64,000 bases of DNA from Trichomonas vaginalis G3 (GCF_026262505.1 NC_067207.1:25884082-25948081), one strand, 5' to 3'; counted from the stretch's first letter, positions 49,254 through 60,267 are shown. Translations and numbers: made by a program. Notes: generated by a model from the sequence alone, not told the origin.

Positions 49254-50129
49254 TCATTTAACAACTGCATTCTCTTTTTGTCCGATAAAGCGATGCTTTG
49301 GCTTGCTCTTTAAACTCTTCTTGTATTCATCCGGTTGAACAAATAAACTTGCAATGTCTTTTGATGTTACGTTCTTCGGAGGTGGTCTATTCATTTCAGC
49401 TTGTTGTCTTAGATTCCATGATTCAGCTCTTTGAGATAATGTTCTACCTCTTTCATCAACTAATGCGCGCATTTGATCAAGTTCCTTGCGAACATCATCA
49501 TAAGCATCATTGACTTTTGCTGAGTTCTTATCAATTCCAATTACTTCTCCATCATCAGCATTTGCTTCAGCTTCATTGAACTGATTTCGCAATGTATTAA
49601 AGCGACGTTTGTAAATGTTAGCTGAGGATTCTGCTTTTTCGCGTTTTAATTCTGATTGATATAAGAGATTTTCTAATTCTTCAATTCTCATTTGTGCGTC
49701 GCTTAAAGCTTTTCTTAAATCGCTCGAATCTGGTTGCGTTGGTAATGGGCGCTTTAAATGTGTTAAATATTCAACACCAAGTTGCAACAACTTAAAAGCT
49801 TTCAAGGTTTCAGTTGAACCAAAGCGTTGAGCATCAGAATTGTTAAGATTAGCGAATGCAATGTGTTGTACGAGATATTCCAATGAATCAATATCCATAT
49901 TTTTTACGATTGCGTCAACATCAACTTCTTGAATTAAATTCCAGTTCATTGGCATCTTCCTCGGACACCATCTAAATGAAGGTGATGGATCAAGTGTAAC
50001 AACTTGATGGTAAACTGGATAAGGCATTTGGTAATAAGTTGGAAGCATTTTTCTTATAAAATTTAACGTACACAATAAATCTTTCAATTTGAATTTGGCT
50101 CTGAGCATCTTTTGATAGGGAAGATCCAT
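49254..50129 (-). CDS. DZIP1/Iguana-like basal-body protein
   Basis: About 291 residues from the ATG at 50129 (Met codons at 50108 and 50048 are alternatives; the frame stays open upstream but without ATG). Residues 45-130 match the N-terminal domain of DZIP1/DZIP1L: FRWCPRKMPMNWNLIQEVDVDAIV, then DIDSLEYLVQHIAFANL, which parallels 'FRFRPRRE.VDWR.L..VDVDRV.RELDV..LQENI..VTFCNL'. A long coiled coil follows (about 145-240) and a basic tail. In animals DZIP1 acts at basal bodies in cilium formation; the C2H2 finger that follows this domain there is absent here. It is divergent from the CFAP58-like gene, another flagellar gene. Confidence 0.75.
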   Translation of the reverse strand: MDLPYQKMLRAKFKLKDLLCTLNFIRKMLPTYYQMPYPVYHQVVTLDPSPSFRWCPRKMPMNWNLIQEVDVDAIVKNMDIDSLEYLVQHIAFANLNNSDAQRFGSTETLKAFKLLQLGVEYLTHLKRPLPTQPDSSDLRKALSDAQMRIEELENLLYQSELKREKAESSANIYKRRFNTLRNQFNEAEANADDGEVIGIDKNSAKVNDAYDDVRKELDQMRALVDERGRTLSQRAESWNLRQQAEMNRPPPKNVTSKDIASLFVQPDEYKKSLKSKPKHRFIGQKENAVVK

Positions 50130-50165
50130 TCTATTGCTCCGGAATATTTCCTTCCATGCATTCAA

Positions 50166-50686
50166 TGATGCACTTTATCAGCATATTTAGGCCACAATTT
50201 ATGGTTCAACTTCAAACAGCAATTTTCAACACATCAAAGTAATATCTATCAACAAAGCATAATTGTTGATTCCTAATTTTGAAAAGCAGCTAATAATTTC
50301 CTACTAAATCCTTTGATAAAGGAATTGCTAGCTAAATAAAATTCAAAGTATGACCAAAAATGCTATTATATTGTAGCAACCTAGTAGCACTTACTTAGGT
50401 TCTACATACATAGACTAATAAAAGATCTTTTTAAAGTAATTTTTGAATATTTTATTGATTTTGAGCATCAAGCAATAAAACCACATTCATATTAACATAT
50501 CACATATATGTGTAAAACATTTGCATAGCACTTATATCAGTTTCAAGTTTTATAGAGGATAAAATCTTAAAAGTATCACAAAATGTACTGATTTGCAATG
50601 TAAAAATTGTTGTACGATATTTTATAAGTATATTTGCATTTTCAAATCGCTATAAAAAAACACGTTTTTTCTGTGTTTTTTTCAGA
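50166..50686. other. Divergent promoter region of two flagellar genes
   Basis: About 520-560 bp between the DZIP1-like and CFAP58-like start codons. AT-rich, with no gene. Both promoters must lie here; I cannot point to a shared box. Confidence 0.45.
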
Positions 50687-52432
50687 ATGACTGAAGATGA
50701 CAAACTAAAGGACGGCATCGATGATGATCAATCCAATCAACTAGAAGACCTAGAAAAGAGTTTCCAAGTCACAATTGCTGGGTTGATTAGTGATCATGCA
50801 TTCGATGGTTTCAGAGGACAATATGAATCGATTTACAACGCATTTATCAAATCACAAAAGAACAATGAGTTACTTGTCCAAAAGTGCCGTGAGTTAAATT
50901 CAGAAATTCTAGCAAATGCCACTAAAATTAACTCAGTTTTAAGATTATCAGAGGATGATCAACGTACAATTGCAAGTTTGAAGTTCGAGTTCGAAAAGGC
51001 ATGGAAGATGGTCGAGATGTCTCAGGACAGAGAGCAGAAAAGCCGAGATGTCATCGATGAACTCAAAACAGAGTCAACGAGACTTGCCAAAATTGTGGAA
51101 CAGAACGGAGCATTAGCATTTCAAGAAGACATATCACTCGATGCTTTGCATTCAGATATTAATGCTCTAAAAAGTGAAATTAAAATTCAAGATACAACGC
51201 TTAAACAGCTTAACGGAGATCTCGAGACACTTGCCAAACAAAAGGCTTCTTTTGAATCAGAGTTATTTAAGCTAAAAGACGAAAAATCAACTCTTGAAAA
51301 AGATATCGAAAATACTTCAACAGAAAATACAGATCTCGAGAAAGAAATAGTCAATATCATGCAACAGCAAAAATCTGTCAAAGACAAAATCGTAGAAAAT
51401 CGTGATTCCATTACAAAAAATCGAGATTCAAAAGCCCAAGAAAAAGACTCATTAGCGCAACTTTCCATCGATCTTATTAACGTTCGTAAAGAACTTAAGC
51501 TCTCAAATGACTCAAAAGATAACCAAAATGCTTCATTAGCTCTTGTAAAAGGTCTTTTAAACAAACGACAAGACGAACAAGACAAACTTACCGAACTGAT
51601 ACAGAAAAGAGAGGACAGAGATAAAGAAAGCCAGCCAACATATGAAGAATTACAAAAAGAAGTGAAAGAACTCGATAAAACATACAAACAAACGAAAGAA
51701 GAATACGAAGGACTACTTAAATACAGGAAATTCGTACAACAAGAGTATCTTACCACTAAAAGTGACCTAGATCGAGTTCGAAAAGAATTATATCTCAAAA
51801 GACACCAATTGTTAGCAGCTGACGGACGAGTTACAATGAGACAAAACGATATAGATGTCAGCCAGATGCAAATTATCGCTGTAAGAGGTGATGTAGTACA
51901 AGAAAAGCAAAAAGTGGAAGATATCTACACAAAAATCGAAGGAATCTACAATGATATGCTTGGCCAGAAGACAGATATCACAAAAATGGACAAAGCTGCC
52001 AGTTTCCTTCGAAATGAAATTGAAGATTTGATTGTTGAAGCGACAACTACGGCTTCTAACACTGAACAGATCAAACAGATCGCCGAACAAAACAATAAAG
52101 TCGCTCAGGACAACCTTTTAGTGATAAACGGCATCAATGATCAGATTGCAAAACAAATTGCCATCAATGATCAGCTTATCCAGCAAAGGAACGTGGTTCG
52201 GAGACAACTAGAAGAGCTTACACAATCATCCGCAACAACAGGATCTGATTACGGCTTCGTAGAACGCGATATTGCAGATTCCAAGAAAATTATTCTTGAA
52301 AAAGACGAACAATGCATCTCTAGCCATATCAAGCGCATGGAATATGCAGAGCAGAGTAAGCAGTTACGTCACGATATCGAAAAAATGAACGATGATATCC
52401 GAAATTTGCAATTACAATCGAAACGTTGTTAA
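50687..52432 (+). CDS. CFAP58/CCDC147-like coiled-coil protein, part 1
   Basis: A 581-residue frame, nearly all coiled coil. The N-terminal region matches CFAP58: FQVTIAGLISDHAFDGFRGQ, then NNELLVQKCRELNSEI and LSEDDQRTIASLKFEFEKAW followed by KMVEMSQDREQKSRD, which parallel human 'RLMQKCRELNAEI' and 'LSQDDQTTIASLKKEIEKAWKMVD'. CFAP58 is an axonemal protein needed for flagellar structure. The frame closes at 52432 in a one-base shift; the next frame continues the coiled coil. Start ATG at 50687. Confidence 0.85.
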   Translation: MTEDDKLKDGIDDDQSNQLEDLEKSFQVTIAGLISDHAFDGFRGQYESIYNAFIKSQKNNELLVQKCRELNSEILANATKINSVLRLSEDDQRTIASLKFEFEKAWKMVEMSQDREQKSRDVIDELKTESTRLAKIVEQNGALAFQEDISLDALHSDINALKSEIKIQDTTLKQLNGDLETLAKQKASFESELFKLKDEKSTLEKDIENTSTENTDLEKEIVNIMQQQKSVKDKIVENRDSITKNRDSKAQEKDSLAQLSIDLINVRKELKLSNDSKDNQNASLALVKGLLNKRQDEQDKLTELIQKREDRDKESQPTYEELQKEVKELDKTYKQTKEEYEGLLKYRKFVQQEYLTTKSDLDRVRKELYLKRHQLLAADGRVTMRQNDIDVSQMQIIAVRGDVVQEKQKVEDIYTKIEGIYNDMLGQKTDITKMDKAASFLRNEIEDLIVEATTTASNTEQIKQIAEQNNKVAQDNLLVINGINDQIAKQIAINDQLIQQRNVVRRQLEELTQSSATTGSDYGFVERDIADSKKIILEKDEQCISSHIKRMEYAEQSKQLRHDIEKMNDDIRNLQLQSKRC

Positions 52433-53499
52433 ATACCAACATGCGTTCTCGATATCTACTTGATGTTGCCGAGAAAGACATTTCCAAGCTGAAAGTCGTG
52501 AATCAAGAGAATAATACACAGTATAATTTACTTGAAAAGCAAATTCATGACAGAATTTATTCATTAGACCTATTAAAAGAGAAGATTGTTTTGATTGAAG
52601 GTCGTCTTAAATCAGAATCAGCAACATACACACAGAAATGCCATGAAGTCGACGAATTGAAGAAAACATTGTTGTCCGAAGTTGAAAAACAGAAGAAATT
52701 GATGGACAAATCGAAACATTCCGTTTATTTACGAACGGAATGTCGAAATCTTGAGAAAAGAATCCTTTTCCAACAAGGTCGTGTTCGTGCTCTTGAAGAT
52801 GAACTTGAAACGCCGATGAATATCCACAGATGGCGTTTCTTAGAAGCATCGAATCCAGAACTTCTTAATCTCCTCAAGATGACACAAGAACTCCGAAACA
52901 AACTTATGGAACGTCTTTATCGAATCGACAAACTTAAAGTTCTTCGTGAAGAACGTCGTAAACTTCTTGTTCGCGAACAAAGGAAAGTTGGAAGTCAAAC
53001 GAAAGATGACGGTGATGAAGAAATTAGAATTCTTGAAGAACAGCTCGAAATGAAGACGAAACAACTTCAAGAGATCGAAACAGAGCTGTTTGATCGCTCA
53101 AGTAACATCGATGAACTTAAGAAGAGTGTTGAAGAAGTTCGTGGTGAACTCAATTACACTAAATCATCATATTTCATGGAGAAGAAGAAAGTCCACGAGA
53201 TGAGGTCATCAACACAGTCAAAAACAGAAGAAATAGCAGGAAACACAGCCAAGTTCATTGGCGGTGGATTCCCAGTCAGTTCAGTTCCTTCAACAGCACA
53301 ATCTATCTCTGCAATCGAAGGGAACAAGATAAACAAAGCAATCGTAATTCCGAAAGTAACAAATTCTCGTCCTTCGAAAGTTTTACCTAAAGGATGGAAT
53401 CCATCACGACAAGCACTCAAACCTTTCTTACCAACTGTCTCCGAACTTCGTGCTTTATTATTTCCATTTCTATATTGTTTTTTATTTGTTATTTTATAA
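52426..53499 (+). CDS. CFAP58/CCDC147-like coiled-coil protein, part 2
   Basis: A 357-residue frame continuing the previous one (LNTNMRSRYLLDVAEKDISK) after a one-base shift near 52420-52432; the first codon is TTG, so it has no start of its own. It contains the CFAP58 signature MNIHRWRFLEASNPELLNLL (compare 'MNVHRWRKLEGSDPSTFELI') near residue 130 and EEQLEMKTKQLQEIETEL near 205. Together about 930 residues, near CFAP58's 870. The last 20 residues are hydrophobic and unlike the family. Whether the shift is real or a sequencing error cannot be told here. Confidence 0.8.
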   Translation: MLNTNMRSRYLLDVAEKDISKLKVVNQENNTQYNLLEKQIHDRIYSLDLLKEKIVLIEGRLKSESATYTQKCHEVDELKKTLLSEVEKQKKLMDKSKHSVYLRTECRNLEKRILFQQGRVRALEDELETPMNIHRWRFLEASNPELLNLLKMTQELRNKLMERLYRIDKLKVLREERRKLLVREQRKVGSQTKDDGDEEIRILEEQLEMKTKQLQEIETELFDRSSNIDELKKSVEEVRGELNYTKSSYFMEKKKVHEMRSSTQSKTEEIAGNTAKFIGGGFPVSSVPSTAQSISAIEGNKINKAIVIPKVTNSRPSKVLPKGWNPSRQALKPFLPTVSELRALLFPFLYCFLFVIL

Positions 53500-53805
53500 A
53501 TTGTTTGATTTACTTTATTTGATTTTTTAACTTTATTTTTGTTCAGATTATGAATGTTAAGTTTTTGTACATGGTGCGAATTTCGATGAACAGCTTTAAA
53601 TGCTTTAAACATAACAAATGATAGCATAGAACTATACCTTCTATTCTTAAGCATGATGGTCGAAATCAATCATTACAAGCAATTCAAACATAATAATTAA
53701 AGTTTCCATCCCATACTTTAATTCTCCAATGATATTACTAGAGCTTTTGTGATCTATATATTAGTATGTAATACCATACTTTGATTTTAAATTCAGTAAT
53801 GCATT
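53500..53805. other. Intergenic spacer
   Basis: About 300 bp between the end of the CFAP58-like gene and the first beta-helix copy (convergent). Nothing recognised. Confidence 0.4.
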
Positions 53806-54908
53806 CTACCTTATGATAGGCGCGGATACCGAGTAATGAATTTTTACTTTTTTGATGGAACTAATCCTGCAGAAGCAGTTTTTGCAAATGTAGAAAGAAA
53901 TGAAAAATTTAAAGTAATAATTTTTTCCAGAATTTATTGAACAATTTTCATTAAATAAATGATGAAAAGTGTTAAAATTGTAGTTTATTGTTAGATTATT
54001 AAATATAATACTACCATCTCCAGATGTTGAATTTGAATCAACATATGATTCTGAAATAGTCAAGGTTCCATCAACTTCAAATATATGTTTTGCAATGTTA
54101 TTTTTAATTATGCAGTGATCAACATAAGTTGTAAGTCCACAACTAAACAGAACATCGTATATGTCTGTTTCACATATATTTCCAATAACATTGCAATAAG
54201 AAATTGTATGAGTGAATGAACTATTGTAAGAACAAAAATAAAGTGACATCCTGTTAGTTTGATTGTTTTCTCTGAATGTTGAGAAATTGAATGTACCTGA
54301 GCCACCTTCAAGTCTATCGAAATGTGAAGAGCAAGTAATGCAATAATTGTTTGTAATGTTGTTATTCTCAAAATGGATATCTCCGAATGCAATAACAAAT
54401 ATACAATCTATAATATCTCTTTCATTTGCTCCACATTTAAAAACTGAAACATCAAACGCGTAGTTTTTATTAGAAGGAGAAGATTTGACACCTTGAACAA
54501 ACGCCATATTTTCATGTGCTATTGATTTGTAATAACAAGTTCGGTGCTGAACAAATTGTCCGTCTTCTCGGCAGAAATACATAACAGATCCACCACCATA
54601 TGTTGATGTGGTACAACAATTATAAAATACTGTATCTTCAATCAATGCATAAACAGTATTTGTTCTTTCAATGTAAATGGCACCTGTTTCTTTACATTCT
54701 TCAAAGAAACAAATAAAAACGTAATAATTGTTAAGACTGCCATTATCAAATAGTGCAGTCCCGTTATGTATCTTATCATATTTATCTAGATGGCCAAAAT
54801 ATTCATTCCAACTGAGTTTTCTTGCAGTTTGCAAATTTGCACGGAATTGATATATGGAAACTGATAATGGCTATCCTTAATCTATTTGTTCTGTATCATT
54901 AAATTCAT
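53806..54908 (-). pseudogene. Beta-helix (Pmp-like) surface protein family, copy 1
   Basis: The open part (53806-54834) encodes about 340 residues of a right-handed beta-helix type: short strands rich in Asn, Ser, Cys and Phe with repeats such as NNYYVFICFFEECKETGAIYI, GDIHFENNNITNNYC and GSIIFNNLTINYN. T. vaginalis has a large family of Pmp-like proteins of this look. The likely original ATG is at 54908, but a stop lies between it and the open part, so the copy is degenerate. No membrane span is left. Confidence 0.6.
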
Positions 54909-54946
54909 TCAGCACAAATTGCATATTTTTTGTCACATTATATGGC

Positions 54947-54968
54947 AAAAATATTTTACGGGCGTGAA
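54947..54968 (-). promoter_or_regulatory. Conserved upstream box of the beta-helix family (copy 1)
   Basis: AAAATATTTTACGGGCGTGAA (plus strand) lies about 40 bases upstream of the likely ATG at 54908. The same box recurs at 56431-56453 and 58601-58623, and in weaker form at about 57265-57286, each time at the same place relative to the gene start while the DNA around it differs. Confidence 0.55.
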
Positions 54969-55317
54969 AATTACAATTCTTTTTTCACTTCAAAATTATT
55001 GGAATCGAAATTTTTTTCTTCATGTGGATAAAATTTGTAGTCCCTAAAATTTTCTCCATTCGTTGTGATCTGTTTTTATTCGGTGCCAATTTTCTATTTA
55101 TATATACGAGTATCACTGTGGATGTATAATTTTTTTTTCTGAATTAAAAAATTACATGTACAATACATCCTGCTAGTTGAGATATAAAATTCAATAGCAA
55201 CGATGAATTTGATATTGTGATATTCTTAGTTGTGATGTCGAATTTTATTCAACATATGAACACGAAGATTTAAATGCAAATAGACCATAAAATAAACTCG
55301 CTGAATTTTACTTTTTT

Positions 55318-56391
55318 TCATGAAAACAATTGAAGTGTTGAACATTTTGCAAATTTACAAATTAAAATCAACCTATATGAGGCTATTTTTGAATCAACTA
55401 AACATTCTCCTTTGTATAAATTGGAAAAGGAATCAAAATCGTAATTTCTTTTTAGATTCTCAAATTTAACAGTTCCACTTCCTGTTGTTGAATTTGAGTC
55501 AATATATGAATCTGAAATAGTCAAAACGGCTGCTGTATAATATTGCTGAAACATGTACTTCGCAGAATTATTTAAAAATATGCAATGATCGATATAAACT
55601 GAATTCCAACAGTAAAATAGAACTTGTTCATTGTCTGTTCCGTATTTATTTCCAATAACCTTGCAATAAGACACTGTTTGGTTTAAATTATATTCACCAA
55701 CTAAAAATTGTAATGAAATACTTTGGGTTTGGTTATTATCTCTGAATATTGAGAAATTACATGTACTCCAACCTCTTCCGATGACAATAAAGCTTGATGA
55801 ATATTGTTGGCATTTATTGTGATGTTGCTATTCTCAAATCGTATATCACCAGATGCAATAAAAATGTTTTACTTCCTTTTTCTTCATTTTCTCCGCATCT
55901 AAAAACTGAAACATCAAATGCATGGTTTTTATCAGTAGGAGTATCTCTAACATTATGATGAAATGCCATTGCTTGATTAGCTACTGATGCATAATAACAA
56001 GTTTGATGCTGAACAAACTGCCCTTCTTGATAGCAGCTAAAGTAAACGGATCCACCACCATCTTCTGTGGTGGAACTGCAATTATAAAATAATGCTTGCT
56101 CAAGTAATGTGAATACTTCGTTTTCTCTTTGAACGTAAATTGCGCCGGTTTCTTTGCATTCTTTAAAGAAACAAACAAAAACGTAATAATTGTTAGAACT
56201 AGTTTCATCAAATAATGAGCTGCTATTTTGGATTTTATCATATTTTAGTTGATTATCAAAATATTCATCCCAGCTGAACTTTCTGGCATTTTTCAAATTT
56301 AATCTGTGTTTCTACACATATCATTTTCGTTAGGTTTAATCATCTCACAATGAGAGTTATTCTTCTCTTTGCTCTGTATCATAAAGTTCAT
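55318..56391 (-). pseudogene. Beta-helix (Pmp-like) family, copy 2
   Basis: Two open parts, 55814-56296 and 55318-55674, correspond to the N- and C-terminal parts of copies 1 and 3 (SWDEYFDNQLKYDKIQ, CFFKECKETGAIYV; DSYIDSNSTTGSGTVKFENL). Between them the frame is lost, and the likely start ATG at 56391 is in a different frame from the body. So at least two shifts; pseudogene. Confidence 0.65.
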
Positions 56392-56430
56392 TCCTGTAAG
56401 ACTTGTCTGAATTTTGTCGCATGTTAATGG

Positions 56431-56453
56431 TAAAAATATTTTACGGGCGTGAA
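56431..56453 (-). promoter_or_regulatory. Conserved upstream box of the beta-helix family (copy 2)
   Basis: TAAAAATATTTTACGGGCGT GAA on the plus strand, 40 bases upstream of the likely ATG at 56391; same box as copies 1 and 3. Confidence 0.55.
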
Positions 56454-56822
56454 CTATCATAAACAAAAAGATTTTAAGAGTGTACTTACGTCCCTATGAC
56501 ACGGCCTTCAATTCAGAATTTTAAGGTTAATTTACAATGACGCTTCACGCCAGTTATCAGAAATTTGAATAAAAGTCAGATGGGCGTAAGCGCAACCTTA
56601 AATTGTATTTCATCCAAATAAAAATACCCAATTACATAGTCAATTATTGAAAAATTAACAAATATATATAAATATAATCATCTCAATTATTATTATTCTT
56701 AATTACTCATAAAGAGAGGTAATTTCAAATTTCAGATCATTTGATTTTTCCATATATTCATGAAATTGTTGATGCATTCAAATATTTTGAATCAATAGCA
56801 TTCACCATATTACTAAGTTCGT

Positions 56823-57154
56823 GACAGAATTTATTCATTAGACCTATTAAAAGAGAAGATTGTTTTGATTGAAGGTCGTCTTAAATCAGAATCAGCAACA
56901 TACACACAGAAATGTCATGAAGTCGACGAATTGAAGAAAACATTGTTGTCCGAAGTTGAAAAACAGAAGAAATTGATGGACAAATCGAAACATTCCGTTT
57001 ATTTACGAACGGAATGTCGAAATCTTGAGAAAGGAATCAAATCGAAACACCGATGAACATCCACAGATGGCGTTTCTTAGAAGCATCGAATCCAGAACTT
57101 CTTAATCTCCTTAAGATGACACAAGAACTCCGAAACAAACTTATGGAACGTCTT
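56823..57154 (+). pseudogene. Duplicated fragment of the CFAP58-like gene
   Basis: 332 bases nearly identical to 52549-52917. An internal stretch of 42 bases is replaced by about 5, a net loss of 37, which breaks the frame. The fragment starts and ends in the middle of coding sequence, so it is a dead copy. High identity implies recent origin, or exchange with the parent gene 4 kb away. Confidence 0.9.
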
Positions 57155-57290
57155 GCAGCTTTCAAATTTACACTGTTTTTCCATATCATTTGAAAAGTTA
57201 ATAAGTTTATTTATCTTATTTTCTTTCTGCCACACAAGTCTCATTCATTGATAATTTGTACGGATAAAAATATTATCGGCGCAAACAATC
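57155..57290 (-). pseudogene. Remnant start and upstream region of a fourth beta-helix copy
   Basis: Directly after the CFAP58 fragment comes sequence resembling the start region of the other copies (GCAGCTTTCAAATTTA compared with GCAGTTTGCAAATTTG) and then the upstream box in weaker form (ATAAAAATATTATCGGCGCAA, from 57264). The gene body is absent; the CFAP58 fragment sits where it would be. Confidence 0.5.
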
Positions 57291-57570
57291 CGCGGAGAAT
57301 CTTGATTTCTACATTTTTAAAAAGGAAAGTTTAAAGTGTTTTAAAGCCGAACAGCGTTTGAATCAAATATATTATTAATTGAAATTTTTCTGTCTTTATG
57401 AATTCATTCCATTTTCAAATCATTAGTTCATCCTCCCCGACCATAAAATGTATTCTAAATTCTATATGAGGACATTAATTTTTATTTTTTTGATGGAACT
57501 AATCCTGCAGAGGCTGTTTTTGCAAATTTTGAAAGAAATGATATATAAAAGGTTATATTTTTTTCAGAAT

Positions 57571-58561
57571 TTATTGAACAATCGCATCAAATAAATGAAT
57601 AAAAGTATTAAAATTGTTATATTCTTTTATATTATTAAATATGATATCATATCCTGTTGTAGAATTTGATTCAACATATGTATCTGAAATAATCAAAGTA
57701 GAACCTTGATATTCTACATAAAACATGTATGTTGCAATGTTATCTTTAAATATGCAATGATATATAGTAGTATTGCAGCTACAGGCAAATAGAATTTGGC
57801 GATCAATTCCGCATTTATTTCCAATAACATTGCAATAAGAAAATGTATTGTTTAATGAAGGATTCCAAGTACCAAAACAAAATGATTGACTGCTAGTTTG
57901 ATTGTTTTCTCTGAAAGTTGAGAAATTATATGAACCTGAACATCCCAAGAGTACAATAAACATTGATGAACATTCTTTACATTTGTTGTTTGTGATGTTG
58001 CAATTCTCAAAATGAATATCACCACTTCCAATAACAAATGTTACACTTCCTTTTTCTTCATTTTCACCGCATTTAAAAACCGAAACTTCAATCGCATAGT
58101 TTTTGTTGGATGGAGAAGGTTTAACGCCTTGACTAAATGCCATATTTTGTGATTCTGCTATTGATTTATAATAGCATGTTCGATGTTGAACAAACTGTCC
58201 TTCTTGACAGCCAACGAAAACAGATCCGCCATCCGATGCGGAACTACAGTTATAAAATACTGCTTCTTCAAGTAATACGTAAATAGTGTTAGATATTAAA
58301 ATGAAAATGGCTCCAGTTTCTTTGCAATCTTCAAAAAAACAATCAAAAACATAATAATTGTTAAAACTACTATTATCAAATAATGCAGTTCCGTTATGTA
58401 TCTTATCATATTTATCTTGACTGCCAAAATATTTATCCCAGCTGAGTTTTGTTGCAGTTTCCAAATTATATTTAGTTTCTACCTCAATCGACAAGTTATT
58501 TTTGGCTTATTTATCTGATAATGATGATTCCTCTTCTCTTCATTCGGATCACAAAATTCAT
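57571..58561 (-). pseudogene. Beta-helix (Pmp-like) family, copy 3
   Basis: The open part 57571-58494 encodes about 307 residues collinear with copy 1 (KLSWDKYFGSQDKYDKIHNG, CFFEDCKETGAIFI, GDIHFENCNITNNKCKECSS). It ends earlier than copy 1. The likely original ATG at 58561 is followed by an in-frame stop before the open part, and the first codon of the open part is TTG. So this copy is also degenerate. Confidence 0.6.
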
Positions 58562-58600
58562 TCATGCATGAATTATACTAATATTGTCCAATTATAATGA

Positions 58601-58623
58601 TAAAAATATTTTACGGGCGTAAA
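58601..58623 (-). promoter_or_regulatory. Conserved upstream box of the beta-helix family (copy 3)
   Basis: TAAAAATATTTTACGGGCGT followed by AAA on the plus strand, 40 bases from the likely ATG at 58561. Confidence 0.55.
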
Positions 58624-58813
58624 CAATCAGATTCCAACGTATTTCCAATTAATTTATAATTTATTACAGACGTTACAAAATGGTTAACACATGTTTAAAA
58701 TCAATGAAAAATTTTGAACTCCTCTGAAATCAATGGTGGCAAATTTTTAAAATTTTGAGGACAATTATTTGAGAGAAAATAAAGAATTATATTTTTACAT
58801 CACATTTCAAATA

Positions 58814-59404
58814 ATGCCAAATGAAACTGAAGCAGGGAATGTTAATTCTCCAAACATACCAAAGGAAGGATAAGGTATTCCTATTATTACAATTAATTTG
58901 CCTGAAATTGTTGCAAATCATTTTAGAGATAGAGCCCAGAATTCAAGTGAAATGGCACAGAATTTGTTCAAGAAATATGTCGATGCAGCATCACCAGGAT
59001 ATAGATATTTAATCATGAATTTGCTTTTCAATAGCTATATGCAAGCAAATTACACAGTGGATCGTTCAAATAAGGATTCAATGGAATTCCTCGAATCATT
59101 AAACCAGACCATAGCTATGATTTCAGTAAGACATATAAAAACAAGAGAAGTTGAAGGAAAAACTCAGACATTTATTTTTGATATTTGCGATGCGAAGATA
59201 GTGAATGGATGGAAACAGATGTTTGATATTGTTGGTGCTGATTATTATCATTTTAGATCCGACGAGTATCACCAAATTGGAGATGTTTTATGTTCAATGT
59301 ATTTTTATCTTAATGAACAAATAAATGCGGGAAAATTCCCCAATTTGGGAATTCCAATACCTTCAAATGCGGAATTCCAAAATTTTATGAATTCAAAACC
59401 ATGA
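58814..59404 (+). pseudogene. Hypothetical host gene with early in-frame stop
   Basis: From ATG at 58814, 19 codons (MPNETEAGNVNSPNIPKEG) are followed by TAA at 58871 and then the same frame is open for another 177 codons with good coding character (GIPIITINLPEIVANHF; YHQIGDVLCSMYFYLNEQ). The first ATG after the stop is 18 codons into the long part. No known domain; alpha/beta soluble protein. Either a nonsense mutation or a shorter product. It stands about 125 bp from the Polinton C end. Confidence 0.55.
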
Positions 59405-59898
59405 TTGTAACCTAAATCATATTTCTATTGATCTTTAACCAGTTTTGATATTATAAATATGAGTGTTGATTAAAATTCATATTACTTCATCAAATTTATA
59501 TAAAATGATATCAGTAGTATATGTGGACGGGTTTTGTGACTTTTTTTGTAAACGTAAGAATTCATACAATATCGAGCGATTTTGTATCATTTTTTTTAAC
59601 ATATGAAGTAAAAAATGTATGATTCTTACGGTTTTTATTCTTACGTTTTTGAATAAATCAAGATTTAAAAAATTTTCAAAATTGTAAGACATTTACACTC
59701 AACCCATACATAATGAAATAAAAAATAAATTTTTTTTAAAAAATAAATCATTAAAATAATTTATTTTATCTTTTATAAAAGAAGCTATATATAGATGATG
59801 TCAGATATTCCGCGATTAATTAAACATTGTTTAAATCCTGAATGGAATCAATGAAGTCATAATCAAAGACCTCATAAACGGGTAAAAGAAATTAGAAA

Positions 59899-60267
59899 CT
59901 AATGATTATTTGAATTTATGAAATCAATTATTTGATTCATTCTTTCTTCAATCTCTTCTCTTCTTTTTGTTAAATCATCTATTTTCATTAATGAGGTGAT
60001 TCTTGATTGGGGAATAGATTTCAAACTAACCACTCCTTTTATTTTTGAAATTTTGAATCCATCAACTTTAAACATTTTATTCAATTTACACGTTGTCAAT
60101 TCTTCAAATAATTTTTTATTATTAGCATAATAGTCATTAAATTCTTCAACAGATGAAAAAATTTTTATTTCAGTAATTGGTTTAACAACGTTTATTTTTT
60201 GTTGAACATTTTCACTCTCATTTATTTCTTCCTCCTCTGTTTCATTTATTTTTAAAATTGGTTTCAT
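59899..60267 (-). CDS. Polinton protein, unknown
   Basis: A 122-residue frame. N-terminal half acidic (ETEEEEINESEN), C-terminal half basic with a final helix (KRREEIEERMNQIIDFINS). Its C-terminal part also occurs in copy A (1320-1505), and its 3' end in copy B. Function unknown. Confidence 0.5.
   Translation of the reverse strand: MKPILKINETEEEEINESENVQQKINVVKPITEIKIFSSVEEFNDYYANNKKLFEELTTCKLNKMFKVDGFKISKIKGVVSLKSIPQSRITSLMKIDDLTKRREEIEERMNQIIDFINSNNH

Noticed and set aside
51187-51798. 203-codon minus-strand frame inside the CFAP58-like gene
   Set aside because: Ser/Phe/Leu-rich mirror of Glu/Lys/Asp codons of a coiled coil; a shadow.
53154-53669. 171-codon minus-strand frame over the end of the CFAP58-like gene
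   Set aside because: Antisense to real coding sequence and without domain character.
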